Assembly (NCBI GenBank): GCA_947626155.1
Contig: CANQRC010000002.1
Span: 1 to 64,000 of the forward strand
Length of the DNA stretch: 64,000 nt
DNA from: an uncultured Clostridia bacterium
Lineage (GTDB): Bacteria; Bacillota; Clostridia; Christensenellales; UBA1242
Reading direction: 5' to 3'
The position numbers were made by a program, and so were the translations under genes. Shown here piece after piece: positions 7,583 to 15,769 of this stretch. The notes under the pieces were generated by a model, which ran no database searches, was not told where the DNA came from, and worked only from the letters and a program-made list of their open reading frames with translations. Numbering within the stretch: the stretch's first letter is position 1; every line of letters begins with the position of its first letter.

Positions 7583-8611
7583 TTATGCGTTGTCCTCGGT
7601 GGCGGCATCATTTGTCACCTTGTAAAATTTGTATGTCACGCCGTCAAGAGTTTTAAGATATGTTTTCACTTTTGAATATTGGTCGGCATCTGCCTCTTTT
7701 CTTGCAGAGCCCGTGACTTCTTTAAGGTTGTAAACCGAAACGTCCACTGCGTCACCATTGTCGAATGTCACATTTGAAAGTGTCAGCCCCAAATCATCCT
7801 CGCCTTGGGTGTGTTCAACTCTGTCGGTGTACCAATTTGCCCTTACAAGAATTGCCGAACCGTCGGAAAGGTCTTGTGGGCCGTTTGTGACTTTCAAATT
7901 TTGAACATCCAAACTTTTTGTTTCTGCGCCTTCAGTTTTCAGGGTGCTGTTTGAGATGTCAACAAAGCCAAGAAGCACATGAATAGGCGTTTTTCCAATA
8001 ATTTTGCTGTTTTTCACTGTCAAGTTTGTGTTTGCAGAAAGATAAACGGTTGTTTCTTTACTTTTAACCTCACTGCCGTTCTCCACAACAAAACTTTGAC
8101 CCTTGCCGCCCTCAGCGTTGTTTGTAGCGAGCGCTTGGTCGGCAACATCAATGCTTGTTCCGTTAAGTTTTACTGTTGCGCCAGTGAAAGCCCCAATCCC
8201 TGCGCCTTTTTCGTTTGTCAGTTTAACATTGTTTAGTGAAACCTTTGAGTTTTCAGCGGCAACCAAAGTGAGTTGGTCTGAAGTGCTGTTAAGTTTTCCA
8301 TTCTTCAAAACCAAATCACTTTTTGTGGCTTTCAAAATGCCATTTGGGTTCTGTGACGCGTCATTTTTAATTGAAAGCGTCTTGTTGTTAAGGTCAATTT
8401 CCCCAACATATTGGTCCAGCACAAGCCTGTTGTCAAGTTCAATGTCTTCCGCCAAACGCACATACTTTTCTTTGTTTGACAAAAGCTCCTCAAAATTTGA
8501 CTTTGTTGCGTTAACATAAGGGTCTTGTGGCGCTTCGCCGCACGCCGTCAAAAGCCCAATTGTTGCAACCGCCAAGCAGGCAACAGAAGTCATCAATCTT
8601 TTTTTGTTCAT
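7583..8611 (-). CDS. Lipoprotein with beta-helix-like repeats, unknown function
   Basis: A 342-residue predicted lipoprotein. The start is set at ATG 8609-8611 because GGAGGTTTTT lies directly upstream. The signal peptide MNKKRLMTSVACLAVATIGL ends in lipobox LTAC. The mature part is rich in N, S, T, V and L, with short strands such as LVLKNGKL, VSLNNVKL, TVKLNGTSI and LTVKNSKI that repeat about every 20-25 residues. This is the look of a right-handed beta-helix, as in pectate-lyase-like folds. No catalytic residues can be named. It may be an adhesin or a surface polysaccharide-binding protein. It converges on the GH18-like lipoprotein gene with a shared terminator. Confidence 0.8.
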   Translation of the reverse strand: MNKKRLMTSVACLAVATIGLLTACGEAPQDPYVNATKSNFEELLSNKEKYVRLAEDIELDNRLVLDQYVGEIDLNNKTLSIKNDASQNPNGILKATKSDLVLKNGKLNSTSDQLTLVAAENSKVSLNNVKLTNEKGAGIGAFTGATVKLNGTSIDVADQALATNNAEGGKGQSFVVENGSEVKSKETTVYLSANTNLTVKNSKIIGKTPIHVLLGFVDISNSTLKTEGAETKSLDVQNLKVTNGPQDLSDGSAILVRANWYTDRVEHTQGEDDLGLTLSNVTFDNGDAVDVSVYNLKEVTGSARKEADADQYSKVKTYLKTLDGVTYKFYKVTNDAATEDNA

Positions 8612-8724
8612 AAAAACCTCCAAAAATAATCTCAAAATAGTTGTGCGCAGAAGAAAAGTTTTTATGTAAAAAATTTTTAAAACACAAATTTTGCGGTGGG
8701 CATATAGAATTAGAGGAGTAATTT

Positions 8725-8946
8725 ATGGAAAGAAAACCAAATAAATGCAGATATGTTGAGGGCGACCAGTCCGCGCTCAAAACTTTTGCAATGAGAATTT
8801 TTGGGCGAATTCACGAGGTGAAAGCCCAACAAATTAAAGCGGAAGAGAGAATTGAAGAAGAACGGGTTGCCCCAGAAGTGCCAGAAAAAGAGGGCGAAGC
8901 AAAAAAAGAGAGCGTCCTGCCAAGATATGTTGAGGGAGAAAATTAG
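8725..8946 (+). CDS. Small highly charged protein with duplicated RYVEG motif
   Basis: A 73-residue protein preceded by GAGGAG 7 nt before its ATG. It carries CRYVEGDQ at residues 8-15 and PRYVEGEN at its very C-terminus, joined by a helical Glu/Lys/Arg-rich stretch (KAQQIKAEERIEEERV). I do not recognise a family. The repeated motif at both ends and the good ribosome binding site argue that it is real. It ends convergently with metK, the two stop codons overlapping by 2 nt, which suggests that the gene end is maintained. Confidence 0.6.
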   Translation: MERKPNKCRYVEGDQSALKTFAMRIFGRIHEVKAQQIKAEERIEEERVAPEVPEKEGEAKKESVLPRYVEGEN

Positions 8947-10028
8947 GAAAGTTTTTTAAAAGCCTCCCAAGGGTAGTTTGGGTTGGAAAAATGTCCGTAG
9001 CAGGCCGTTTGTTTGTAGATTGGCCTTAGCAAATCCAATTCTTTTATGATGTTGTCTGGCGAGAAGTCAAAATTGCGCTTTACAACTTCATAAATCTCTT
9101 TCAGCGGCCTTGTTTCCGTGCCAAAAGTGTTGATGTTTATTGAGAGAGGGTGCTCCAGCCCAATTCCATAAGACACTTCAATCTCGCATCTTTTGCAAAG
9201 TCCTGCGTGGACAAGGTTCTTTGCCACATAGCGGGCATAATATGCGCCAGAGCGGTCAACTTTTGTGGCGTTTTTGCTTGAAAAACAGCCTCCGCCAACT
9301 TTTGCCGCGCCGCCATAGGTGTCAACAACAATTTTTCTTCCAACTGTGCCGCTGTCGCCAAATGAGCCCCAAATTGTGAAGCGCCCGCTTGGATTTATTA
9401 TGAATTTTATTGGCGAATTTACAAATTTTTTGTAGTCTTCCAAAATTGGCAAAAGCACATTTTCTTTTATTCGCCTCTCTAAGTCTTGGCAGGCCTCGCT
9501 GTGGCTGACCGAGATTAAAATTGTCTCAATAGAAACGGGCGTGTCGTCTTCATACACAACCGACACCTGGCACTTTGCGTCAGAGAAAAAGTCTTCGCTC
9601 TCTTTTCTAAAAGCCTCATATTTTTTCATGATTTTGTGCGCCAAAACAATTGGAAGCGGCAAAAATTCTGGCGTTTCGTCCGTGGCATAGCCAAACACAA
9701 TGCCTTGGTCGTTTGCGCGCAGTTTTTCCTTAACAACAGCTTGGTTGATGTCGGGCGACTGCTGAGAAATCTCTTTGATAATCTCAAACGGAACGCAATA
9801 GCCAACTTCGCTCAAAACCTCGCGTGCAATTTTGTCATAGTCAATCTTGGCGGAGGTTGTCGCTTCGCCATAGACGAACAATTTGTTGTTTTTAATGGAA
9901 CATTCCACCGCCATTTGCGCGTTTTTGTCTTGCCTTAACGCCTCGTCCAAAAAGGCGTCGGCAATTGTGTCGCAGGTCTTGTCGGGATGCCCAATGTTTA
10001 CGCTTTCGCTTGTCAAAATTTTTTTCAT
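8943..10028 (-). CDS. metK: S-adenosylmethionine synthase, divergent
   Basis: A 361-residue enzyme that makes SAM from methionine and ATP. The start is ATG 10026-10028, with AAGGAGG upstream. Landmarks are TSESVNIGHPDKTCDTIADA (ATP-binding His), DQGIVFGYATDE, a serine-rich loop at VSVSHS, FIINPSGRFTIWGSFGDSG, DTYGGAAKVGGGCFSSKNATKVDRSGAYYARY and a C-terminal YGHF. It is shorter than the usual 380-400 residues and departs from consensus: the glycine-rich GAGDQG is RANDQG and the GKD of signature 2 is SKN. The key Asp, Lys and His residues appear retained, so it is probably active, but it belongs to a divergent MetK lineage. An S-box riboswitch upstream controls it. Confidence 0.93.
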   Translation of the reverse strand: MKKILTSESVNIGHPDKTCDTIADAFLDEALRQDKNAQMAVECSIKNNKLFVYGEATTSAKIDYDKIAREVLSEVGYCVPFEIIKEISQQSPDINQAVVKEKLRANDQGIVFGYATDETPEFLPLPIVLAHKIMKKYEAFRKESEDFFSDAKCQVSVVYEDDTPVSIETILISVSHSEACQDLERRIKENVLLPILEDYKKFVNSPIKFIINPSGRFTIWGSFGDSGTVGRKIVVDTYGGAAKVGGGCFSSKNATKVDRSGAYYARYVAKNLVHAGLCKRCEIEVSYGIGLEHPLSININTFGTETRPLKEIYEVVKRNFDFSPDNIIKELDLLRPIYKQTACYGHFSNPNYPWEAFKKLS

Positions 10029-10051
10029 ATAAAACCTCCTTGCCATAAATT

Positions 10052-10182
10052 AAAAAAGCCCATCACATGACGGGCGAAAAGTTTTGTTATTGCCCATCGT
10101 TTCAAGCTTTAGCACCTTGACTCTTTTCAGGTTGCTGTGTGGTCAACGGGCTTGTCCCTCGCACACTCTTTATGGTGAAGGC
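10052..10182 (-). promoter_or_regulatory. SAM-I (S-box) riboswitch with terminator, upstream of metK
   Basis: Read on the minus strand, the leader contains the conserved S-box blocks in order: GAGGGACAAGCCC, then GCAACCTG, AAGGTGCTAAAGC and GATGGGCA. The short P1 pairs CCAT (near 10175) with ATGG (near 10096). It is followed by a terminator hairpin formed by GCCCGT and ATGGGC with a T tract (10075-10052). High SAM should favour termination and lower metK expression, which is how S-box leaders act in Bacillota. Confidence 0.92.
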
Positions 10183-10315
10183 ATTTTAACAAAATAATCC
10201 GTTTTTGTCAACAACTTTTTAAAAGTTTGCCAAAAAATTGCAAAATTTGAAAAAATCACTCAAAAAATTTGCTTTTTTTCCTTGATTGTTTTATTATTTA
10301 AACAAGGAGAAGATT

Positions 10316-10927
10316 ATGAAAAAGTTTTTTAAAGAATTTAAAGCATTCATAAGCCGCGGCAACATTCTTGACATGGCTGTCGGCGTAATTATTGGCGGCG
10401 CGTTTTCTGCAATTGTAACCGCTTTCACAAACAAAATCATCATGCCTCTTGTCAATTGGGTGTTGATGGCAATTGCAGGCGGCCAAGGGCTTTCTGGCGC
10501 ATACACATTTTTAAAAATTGTCCCACAAGTTGATGAAGTTGGAGACTTTATTCCTGGCACAATTGACCTTGCAAACAGCATTTACATAGATTGGGGTGCA
10601 TTTATAACCGCCATTTTGGACTTCTTGATTATTGCTCTCACACTTTTCATCATTTTGAAGGTGGCAATGAATGCAAGAGGCTTCATAACCAAAGCGGCTA
10701 AAGAAACTCCAACAAAAGAAGAAAGAAAAGCTTTGAAAGAACAAGGCGTTGATATGAAAGACCGCAAGGCAGTTGTTGCTGCAACGGCAGAACTTCGCGA
10801 GAAGAACAAACCAGCTCCTGTTCCACCAAAACCAACTCAGGAAGAACTTCTTACAGGAATTTTGGAAGAACTTAAAAAGCAGAACGAGAAAACCCCAGAA
10901 AAGCCAAAGAAGAAAGAGAGCAAATAA
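10316..10927 (+). CDS. mscL: Large-conductance mechanosensitive channel with long charged C-terminal tail
   Basis: A 203-residue membrane protein. The start is ATG 10316 with AAGGAGA upstream. The N-terminus FFKEFKAFISRGNILDMAVGVIIGGAF is typical of MscL, whose first helix (FISRGNILDMAVGVIIGGAF) lines the pore. The second membrane helix is FITAILDFLIIALTLFIILK. The channel opens on membrane tension to release solutes during osmotic downshock. The family usually has 120-150 residues. Here about 75 extra residues follow TM2, with Lys/Glu-rich helices and a proline segment (KPAPVPPKPTQ), ending in KKKESK. A weak hairpin overlapping the stop codon (10913-10936) with a T tract may terminate transcription. 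Confidence 0.93.
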   Translation: MKKFFKEFKAFISRGNILDMAVGVIIGGAFSAIVTAFTNKIIMPLVNWVLMAIAGGQGLSGAYTFLKIVPQVDEVGDFIPGTIDLANSIYIDWGAFITAILDFLIIALTLFIILKVAMNARGFITKAAKETPTKEERKALKEQGVDMKDRKAVVAATAELREKNKPAPVPPKPTQEELLTGILEELKKQNEKTPEKPKKKESK

Positions 10928-10940
10928 GCCCTCTTTTTTT

Positions 10941-11157
10941 ATTTTGTCCCAAAGCGCCAAATCAATATGTTGTGTGGTTCGGCGGGGCAAAACTTGGCTC
11001 AAAAACGCCATTTTTGAGTTTTACGAATAGAAAATCCCGGCTTCAAAAAACGAATTTTTGTTATAAATTTATAACAAGCTCGCCCTAAAAAGGGAGGCGT
11101 AAAACGGGCGAAAATTTTTGAAAAATTTTACAAAATTTTGAAGAACAAAAATTTTCA
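10941..11157. other. Intergenic region with hairpins and no recognised gene
   Basis: The mscL-nrdD gap (10928-11249) is over 300 nt. It contains the hairpin CTCAAAAA/TTTTTGAG near 11000-11020, a perfect 20-bp palindrome (11058-11077) and a GCC-rich hairpin CGCCCT/AGGGAGGCG near 11081-11099. Then follow an AT-rich tract and the nrd promoter and operators. No ORF or RNA family is recognised in the first part. Confidence 0.5.
11058..11077. promoter_or_regulatory. Perfect 20-bp palindrome, candidate operator
   Basis: The half site TTGTTATAAA is followed directly by its exact reverse complement. The outer TTGTTA/TAACAA halves resemble the redox repressor Rex site, but the spacing is 2 bp longer than the usual Rex operator. 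It lies about 110 bp upstream of the nrdD promoter. Regulator unknown. Confidence 0.4.
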
Positions 11158-11161
11158 AAAA

Positions 11162-11214
11162 ATACTATATATTGTGATTTTTTGTTGACACAACCACTAT
11201 ATATATTGTAAAAT
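11162..11214 (+). promoter_or_regulatory. Two NrdR boxes overlapping the nrdD promoter
   Basis: Two AT-rich palindromic boxes, ACTATATATTGT (11164-11175) and ACTATATATATTGT (11196-11209), lie 32 bp apart, which matches the paired NrdR-box arrangement. A -35 TTGACA (11185-11190) and a -10-like TAAAAT (11209-11214) with an 18-nt spacer place the second box inside the promoter. NrdR (repressor of ribonucleotide reductase genes) bound here would block transcription. Confidence 0.8.
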
Positions 11215-11249
11215 GCTTCTTGAATAAACTTGAATTTGGAGGGGTAAAA

Positions 11250-13403
11250 ATGAAAGTTATCAAGAGAAACGGGATGTTTGTTGACTATGATCCATCAAAG
11301 ATCAGAAAGGCCATTGATGCGGCAAACAAAGAAGTCAAGCCAAAGGAGAGGGCAACGCGCGACGAAGTCAAGGAAATTCTTTCTTACATAGAGGGTCTTG
11401 GCGAGGAAAGGCTGCGCGTTGAAGAAATTCAAGACATAATTGAAGAGAAACTTATGGAGTTTCAACATTTTGCGCTTGCAAAGAAATATATCATTTACAG
11501 ATATAAGCGCGCACTTGTTAGAAAGTCCAACACAACCGACCTTGCCATCAAAGAACTTATTGACGGCGAGAACGAATATTGGAACACCGAAAATTCAAAC
11601 AAAAACGCCCGCGTTGTGACAACCCAACGTGACTATATTGCCGGAATCACCAGCACCGACATCACAAGAAGATTTTTGCTTCCTGAGGACATTGTTCAGG
11701 CGCACGATGCCGGAATAATTCACTTCCATGATGCCGACTATTTTGCCCAAAACGCCCTTCACAACTGCGACCTTATAAACCTTGAAGATATGCTTCAAAA
11801 TGGCACAAACATAAATGGCGTTATGATTGAAAAGCCACACAGATTTTTGACCGCAATGACCATTGCCACCCAACTTATCACGGCGGTTTCTTCAAGCCAA
11901 TATGGCGGCGCAACAATTTCCATGACACACCTTGCGCCATTTGTTCGCGACAGTTACAACAGGTATTTAAAACGTTATCAAAATCACGGCCTCACCGACA
12001 AACAGGTTGAGCAGTTTGCAAAAGAGGACTTAAAGAAAGAGATTGTCGACGGCGTTCAAACCTTCCAATATCAAATAAATTCCATGACCACCACAAACGG
12101 ACAAGCCCCATTTTTGAGCGTTTGCCTCTATCTTGGCGAGACCGAGGAATATAAAGAAGAACTTGCAATGATTATTGAAGAGGTCTTGAAGCAAAGAATT
12201 CAGGGCATGAAGAACGAAAAAGGCGTTTACATCACGCCAGCCTTCCCAAAACTTTTGTATATTTTGGAGGAGGACAACATCCACGAAAACAGCAAATATT
12301 ATTATTTGACAAAACTTGCGGCAGAGTGCAGCGCAAAAAGAATGGTTCCTGACTACATCTCAGAAAAGGTTATGAAACAACTTAAAATTGACAAAAACGG
12401 AAACGGGCAGTGCTATCCTTGCATGGGTTGCCGCTCTTTCCTAACCCCTTATGTTGATGAAAACGGCAAGCCAAAATATTATGGCAGGTTCAACCAGGGC
12501 GTTGTGACAATCAACCTTGTTGATGTTGCGCTTTCGTCGGAACAAGATATGCAAAAATTCTGGAAAATCTTTGACGAGAGGCTTGAACTTTGCCACCGCG
12601 CACTTCAAATTAGGCACAAGAGATTGAGCAATGCCACAAGTGATGTTGCTCCAATTCTTTGGCAGCACGGCGCGCTTGCAAGGCTGAAAAAAGGCGAGAG
12701 CATTCATGACCTTCTTCACAACGGTTACTCCACAATTTCGCTTGGCTATGCCGGGCTTTATGAGTGCGTAAAATACATGACGGGCAAGAGCCACACCGAC
12801 AACGGCGTCGGGAAAGAGTTTGGGCTTGCGGTTATGCAGCGCATGAACGACAAGTGCGCCGAATGGAAAAAAGCGGAAAAGATTGATTACAGTGTGTATG
12901 GCACGCCTATTGAGGCAACAACTTACAAATTTGCAAAGGCGCTCAAAAAGCGTTTTGGCGAAGTTGAGGGCATAACGGACAGAAACTACATTACAAATTC
13001 TTATCACGTGCCCGTTTTTGAACAAATTGACGCGTTTAGCAAACTTAAAATTGAAAGCGAATTCCAAAGGCTTAGCCCGGGCGGAGCGGTTTCTTATATT
13101 GAAGCGCCAAACCTCACAAACAATTTGGATGCGGTTATGCAAGTTATAAAGTTCATTTATGACAACATCATGTATGCAGAAATCAACACAAAATCCGATT
13201 ATTGTCAGGAGTGTGGCTACAGCGGCGAGATGAAAATTGACGACAACTATGAGTGGTATTGCCCAAATTGCGGAAATAGAAATCACGACAAAATGAATGT
13301 TGCAAGAAGAACTTGCGGCTACATTGGCACAAACTTCTGGAACAAGGGCAGAACGCAAGAAATCAAAGAGAGGGTGTTGCACCTAGATAACCAAGACGCA
13401 TAG
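11250..13403 (+). CDS. nrdD: Anaerobic (class III) ribonucleoside-triphosphate reductase
   Basis: A 717-residue oxygen-sensitive glycyl-radical enzyme that reduces ribonucleotides to deoxyribonucleotides. The start is ATG 11250 with GGAGGGG upstream. The N-terminal ATP-cone (MKVIKRNGMFVDYDPSKIRK, about 95 residues) is the allosteric site. The catalytic core includes HFHDADYFAQNALHNCDLIN and SQYGGATISMTHLAPFVRDS. The C-terminus has the zinc pairs CQECG and CPNCG, then the glycyl radical loop RRTCGYIGTNFWNKG. The gene is followed after 8 nt by its activase and is controlled by NrdR boxes. Confidence 0.97.
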   Translation: MKVIKRNGMFVDYDPSKIRKAIDAANKEVKPKERATRDEVKEILSYIEGLGEERLRVEEIQDIIEEKLMEFQHFALAKKYIIYRYKRALVRKSNTTDLAIKELIDGENEYWNTENSNKNARVVTTQRDYIAGITSTDITRRFLLPEDIVQAHDAGIIHFHDADYFAQNALHNCDLINLEDMLQNGTNINGVMIEKPHRFLTAMTIATQLITAVSSSQYGGATISMTHLAPFVRDSYNRYLKRYQNHGLTDKQVEQFAKEDLKKEIVDGVQTFQYQINSMTTTNGQAPFLSVCLYLGETEEYKEELAMIIEEVLKQRIQGMKNEKGVYITPAFPKLLYILEEDNIHENSKYYYLTKLAAECSAKRMVPDYISEKVMKQLKIDKNGNGQCYPCMGCRSFLTPYVDENGKPKYYGRFNQGVVTINLVDVALSSEQDMQKFWKIFDERLELCHRALQIRHKRLSNATSDVAPILWQHGALARLKKGESIHDLLHNGYSTISLGYAGLYECVKYMTGKSHTDNGVGKEFGLAVMQRMNDKCAEWKKAEKIDYSVYGTPIEATTYKFAKALKKRFGEVEGITDRNYITNSYHVPVFEQIDAFSKLKIESEFQRLSPGGAVSYIEAPNLTNNLDAVMQVIKFIYDNIMYAEINTKSDYCQECGYSGEMKIDDNYEWYCPNCGNRNHDKMNVARRTCGYIGTNFWNKGRTQEIKERVLHLDNQDA

Positions 13404-13411
13404 GAGAGGCT

Positions 13412-13912
13412 ATGAGATACAACAAAATTCGAAAAATGGACATCTCAAACGGAACGGGCGTAAGAGTTTCAATCTTCTTTCAAGGGTGTTCGTTCCACTG
13501 CAAAAACTGTTTCAATCCCGAGACCCACGACTTTCAAGGCGGCGAGGAGTTCACGGATGAAACAATCAAAAAAGTGCTTGAACTTTGCAAGCCAGATTAT
13601 ATAGCTGGGCTTTCAATGTTGGGCGGCGAGCCACTGCATCCAATCAACATTGAGGGGGCAACAAAACTTGCAAAAGAGTTTAAAAAGGCTTACCCAAACA
13701 AAAATCTTTGGGTTTGGTCGGGCTTTTTGTTTGAGCAGTTGAAAGATAAGGAAATTTTCAAATACATAGACATTTTGGTTGACGGGCAATTTGTTGACGA
13801 ACAAAAAAATCTCATGCTCAAATTTCGCGGCTCCGCAAATCAGAGAATAATTGATGTTCAGCAAAGTTTAAAAACGGGCAAAACTGTTGTGTTAGATGAA
13901 AAAGACGTTTAA
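13412..13912 (+). CDS. nrdG: Anaerobic ribonucleotide reductase activating protein (radical SAM)
   Basis: A 166-residue radical SAM activase that installs the glycyl radical on NrdD. It has the cluster motif CSFHCKNC (Cys26, 30, 33) followed by FNPETHDF, and a GGEP-type motif (MLGGEPLHP). The length is typical. It lies 8 nt after nrdD with its own GGAGAGG ribosome binding site. The next gene, dut, follows after 31 nt. Confidence 0.96.
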   Translation: MRYNKIRKMDISNGTGVRVSIFFQGCSFHCKNCFNPETHDFQGGEEFTDETIKKVLELCKPDYIAGLSMLGGEPLHPINIEGATKLAKEFKKAYPNKNLWVWSGFLFEQLKDKEIFKYIDILVDGQFVDEQKNLMLKFRGSANQRIIDVQQSLKTGKTVVLDEKDV

Positions 13913-13943
13913 AAAGAAAAAAAGCAAAAAATAGGCAAAAAAT

Positions 13944-14390
13944 ATGGAAAAAATACAAATAAAAGTTAAAAAACTTAGAAAAAACGCAAAATTTCCAACT
14001 TATGGAACAGAATTTGCAGCCGGAGCAGATTTGTATGCGGCACTTGATGAGGAAACAAAAATTCTGCCGGGAGAAACAAAATTTATTCCAACTGGGCTTG
14101 CAATGGAATTGCCAGACGGATATGTTGGACTTGTGTTTGCCCGAAGTGGGCTTTCTTGCAAACAGGGGCTTGCGCCAGCAAACAAGGTTGGGGTTATTGA
14201 CAGTGACTATCGCGGAGAACTTGTTGTTGCGCTTCACAATCATTCAAATGAGGAGCGAAAGGTTGTCGCTGGCGACAGAATTGCGCAATATGTTGTTATG
14301 CCTTACACCTATGGCTTGTTTGAGGAAGTAAAAGATTTGTCAGAAACTCAAAGGGGCGAGGGCGGTTTTGGCTCAACGGGAAAAAGATAA
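13944..14390 (+). CDS. dut: dUTP diphosphatase (trimeric dUTPase)
   Basis: A 148-residue enzyme hydrolysing dUTP to dUMP, which keeps uracil out of DNA and feeds dTMP synthesis. The five family motifs are present: GADLYAA, ARSGLS, NKVGVIDSDYRGE, AGDRIAQYVV and the C-terminal RGEGGFGSTG, which closes over the active site. It is the third gene of the nrdD-nrdG-dut run, a sensible nucleotide-pool operon. No strong ribosome binding site is visible, only A-rich sequence. Confidence 0.96.
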   Translation: MEKIQIKVKKLRKNAKFPTYGTEFAAGADLYAALDEETKILPGETKFIPTGLAMELPDGYVGLVFARSGLSCKQGLAPANKVGVIDSDYRGELVVALHNHSNEERKVVAGDRIAQYVVMPYTYGLFEEVKDLSETQRGEGGFGSTGKR

Positions 14391-14420
14391 AAAAATAAAT
14401 TTAAAATTAAAAAATATTGA

Positions 14421-14459
14421 AAAAATGGGCAAAAATTCAATTTTTTTGCCTATTTTTTG
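14421..14459 (+). terminator. Rho-independent terminator after dut
   Basis: The stem AAAAATGGGCAAAAA pairs with TTTTTGCCTATTTTTT around a short ATTCAAT loop, followed by T-rich sequence. The remainder of the 14391-14578 spacer is low-complexity A/T. Confidence 0.75.
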
Positions 14460-14578
14460 TTAATTTTTTATATTTTTTTGAATTTTTTAATATTTTTTGC
14501 TTAATTTTTTCCTATTTAAAATTTTGCCTGTAACAAAAAATTTGTTTTGCCATAAAATGCTTTTGAGGGCAACAAAAG

Positions 14579-15346
14579 ATGAATGATGCAACACTAACTT
14601 TGATTTTAGGATTTGCTTTTCCGTGTTTGATGACCACGCTGGGCGCACTGCTTATCTTCTTTTTCAACAAACAATCACAAGCTTTGAACAAAATAACAAT
14701 GGGCTTGGCAAGTGGCATCATGCTTTCCGCATCAATTTGGTCTCTTTTGATGCCCGCTTTGGAACAGGCAAAGGCGGAGTGGAACTCGGCGGCAATTGTT
14801 CCTGTGGGGTTGGGTTTTGTGTTTGGTTGTGTGCTGATGTTATTCTTAGATTTTGTTAGTAACAAGATTTTTTCGAAAAACGACGAAAAAAATCGAAAAA
14901 AAGCATATAAATTGTTCACCGCCATCACAATTCACAATATTCCCGAGGGTTTGTCGGTTGGTTTTGCAGTGGGAACTGCCATTGCAACGCACTCCGCTTT
15001 TGTTATGACCATAATGTTTGTTGTGGGGATTGCGCTCCAAAACTTTCCGGAGGGTTTGGCAACCGCTCTGCCAATGTATTCCACCACAAAAAGCAAGCCG
15101 AAAGCGTTCTGTCTTGGGTTTTTGAGCGGTGCGGTTGAGCCGGTTTTTGCCGTTTTGGGCTTTTTTCTGGCAACGTACATCACGTCTCTTCTTCCGTGGC
15201 TGTTGTCTTTTGCGGCGGGTGCAATGATTTATGTTATTGTGGAAGAGTTGATGCCGGAGATAAACACAAAGGAGCAAAAGCACATTGGCACTTGGGCGTT
15301 CGTGATTGGCTTTTTGGTTATGATGATTCTTGACATCTGTTTGTGA
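14579..15346 (+). CDS. ZIP family divalent metal transporter
   Basis: A 255-residue polytopic membrane protein of the ZIP/ZupT family, importing zinc and possibly iron or manganese. About eight hydrophobic segments are visible. The metal-binding helices carry HNIPEGLSVGFAVG and NFPEGLATALPM, and a later helix has AGAMIYVIVEELMPE. The histidine normally found in the second motif (HNFPEG) is replaced, the sequence reading LQNFPEG, which occurs in some prokaryotic ZIPs. ATG 14579 has only a weak GAGGG upstream. A strong terminator follows at once, so it is monocistronic. Confidence 0.92.
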   Translation: MNDATLTLILGFAFPCLMTTLGALLIFFFNKQSQALNKITMGLASGIMLSASIWSLLMPALEQAKAEWNSAAIVPVGLGFVFGCVLMLFLDFVSNKIFSKNDEKNRKKAYKLFTAITIHNIPEGLSVGFAVGTAIATHSAFVMTIMFVVGIALQNFPEGLATALPMYSTTKSKPKAFCLGFLSGAVEPVFAVLGFFLATYITSLLPWLLSFAAGAMIYVIVEELMPEINTKEQKHIGTWAFVIGFLVMMILDICL

Positions 15347-15378
15347 CCTACTTTTCTTTTTGAGAAAAGAAAAGTAGG
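15347..15378. terminator. Terminator-like perfect hairpin after the ZIP transporter
   Basis: A perfect 14-bp stem, CCTACTTTTCTTTT (15347-15360) with its complement at 15365-15378, closes a TGAG loop directly after the stop codon. The 5' arm begins 1 nt past the stop. It lacks a clean T tract, so it may instead be the edge of the repeat patch that follows. Confidence 0.5.
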
Positions 15379-15473
15379 CAAAAGGAAAATCAAGCAAGGC
15401 GGCGGTTTTGCGCTCCTGCGAAGTGGGGTGCTGGGGTCTTGTGAATGCTCATCTTTGAGGGTGACGGTCGCCC

Positions 15474-15769
15474 GCTGTCATTCTGAGGCGAAGCAATCTC
15501 GCTGACGGGCTTACGGGCATTGGCGCTGGCGAAGCCGAAGAATCTCGGGCGAGGCTTCGAAGAAAAGTGGTTGAGATTCTTCATTACGCTTGCGCTTCAT
15601 TCAGAATGACAGCGGGGAATGGATGAGATTCTTCACTGCGTTCAGAATGACAGCAGAGGGGTAGAATGACAGCAATGAGAGAATGATGACAGCCAGCAAA
15701 GAGGTCTCGGGAAAAATAACGCCGCGCTGCTGTCATCCTGAACGGAGCGCAAGCGGAGTGAAGGATCTC
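15474..15769. repeat. Cluster of dispersed palindromic repeats (GCTGTCATYCTGA / GATTCTTC type)
   Basis: Five copies, in both orientations, of a core GCTGTCATTCTGA usually linked to GATTCTTC or GGATCTC lie at 15474-15500, 15573-15613, 15625-15654, 15663-15673 and 15728-15769. The best unit combines GTCATCCTGA, GCGCAAGC and GAAGGATCTC. The patch (about 15395-15770) is GC-richer than its surroundings and has no credible gene; frames through it encode only the repeat. Such REP-like elements are scattered through many bacterial genomes, and short frames across them are often misannotated. Confidence 0.8.

Noticed and set aside
11058..11077. A canonical Rex operator
   Set aside because: The halves are separated by 8 rather than the 6 bp expected between TTGTTA and TAACAA, so I list it only as an unassigned palindrome.
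12441..13382. A 313-codon minus-strand frame inside nrdD
   Set aside because: Antisense to the conserved C-terminal core and glycyl radical loop of NrdD.
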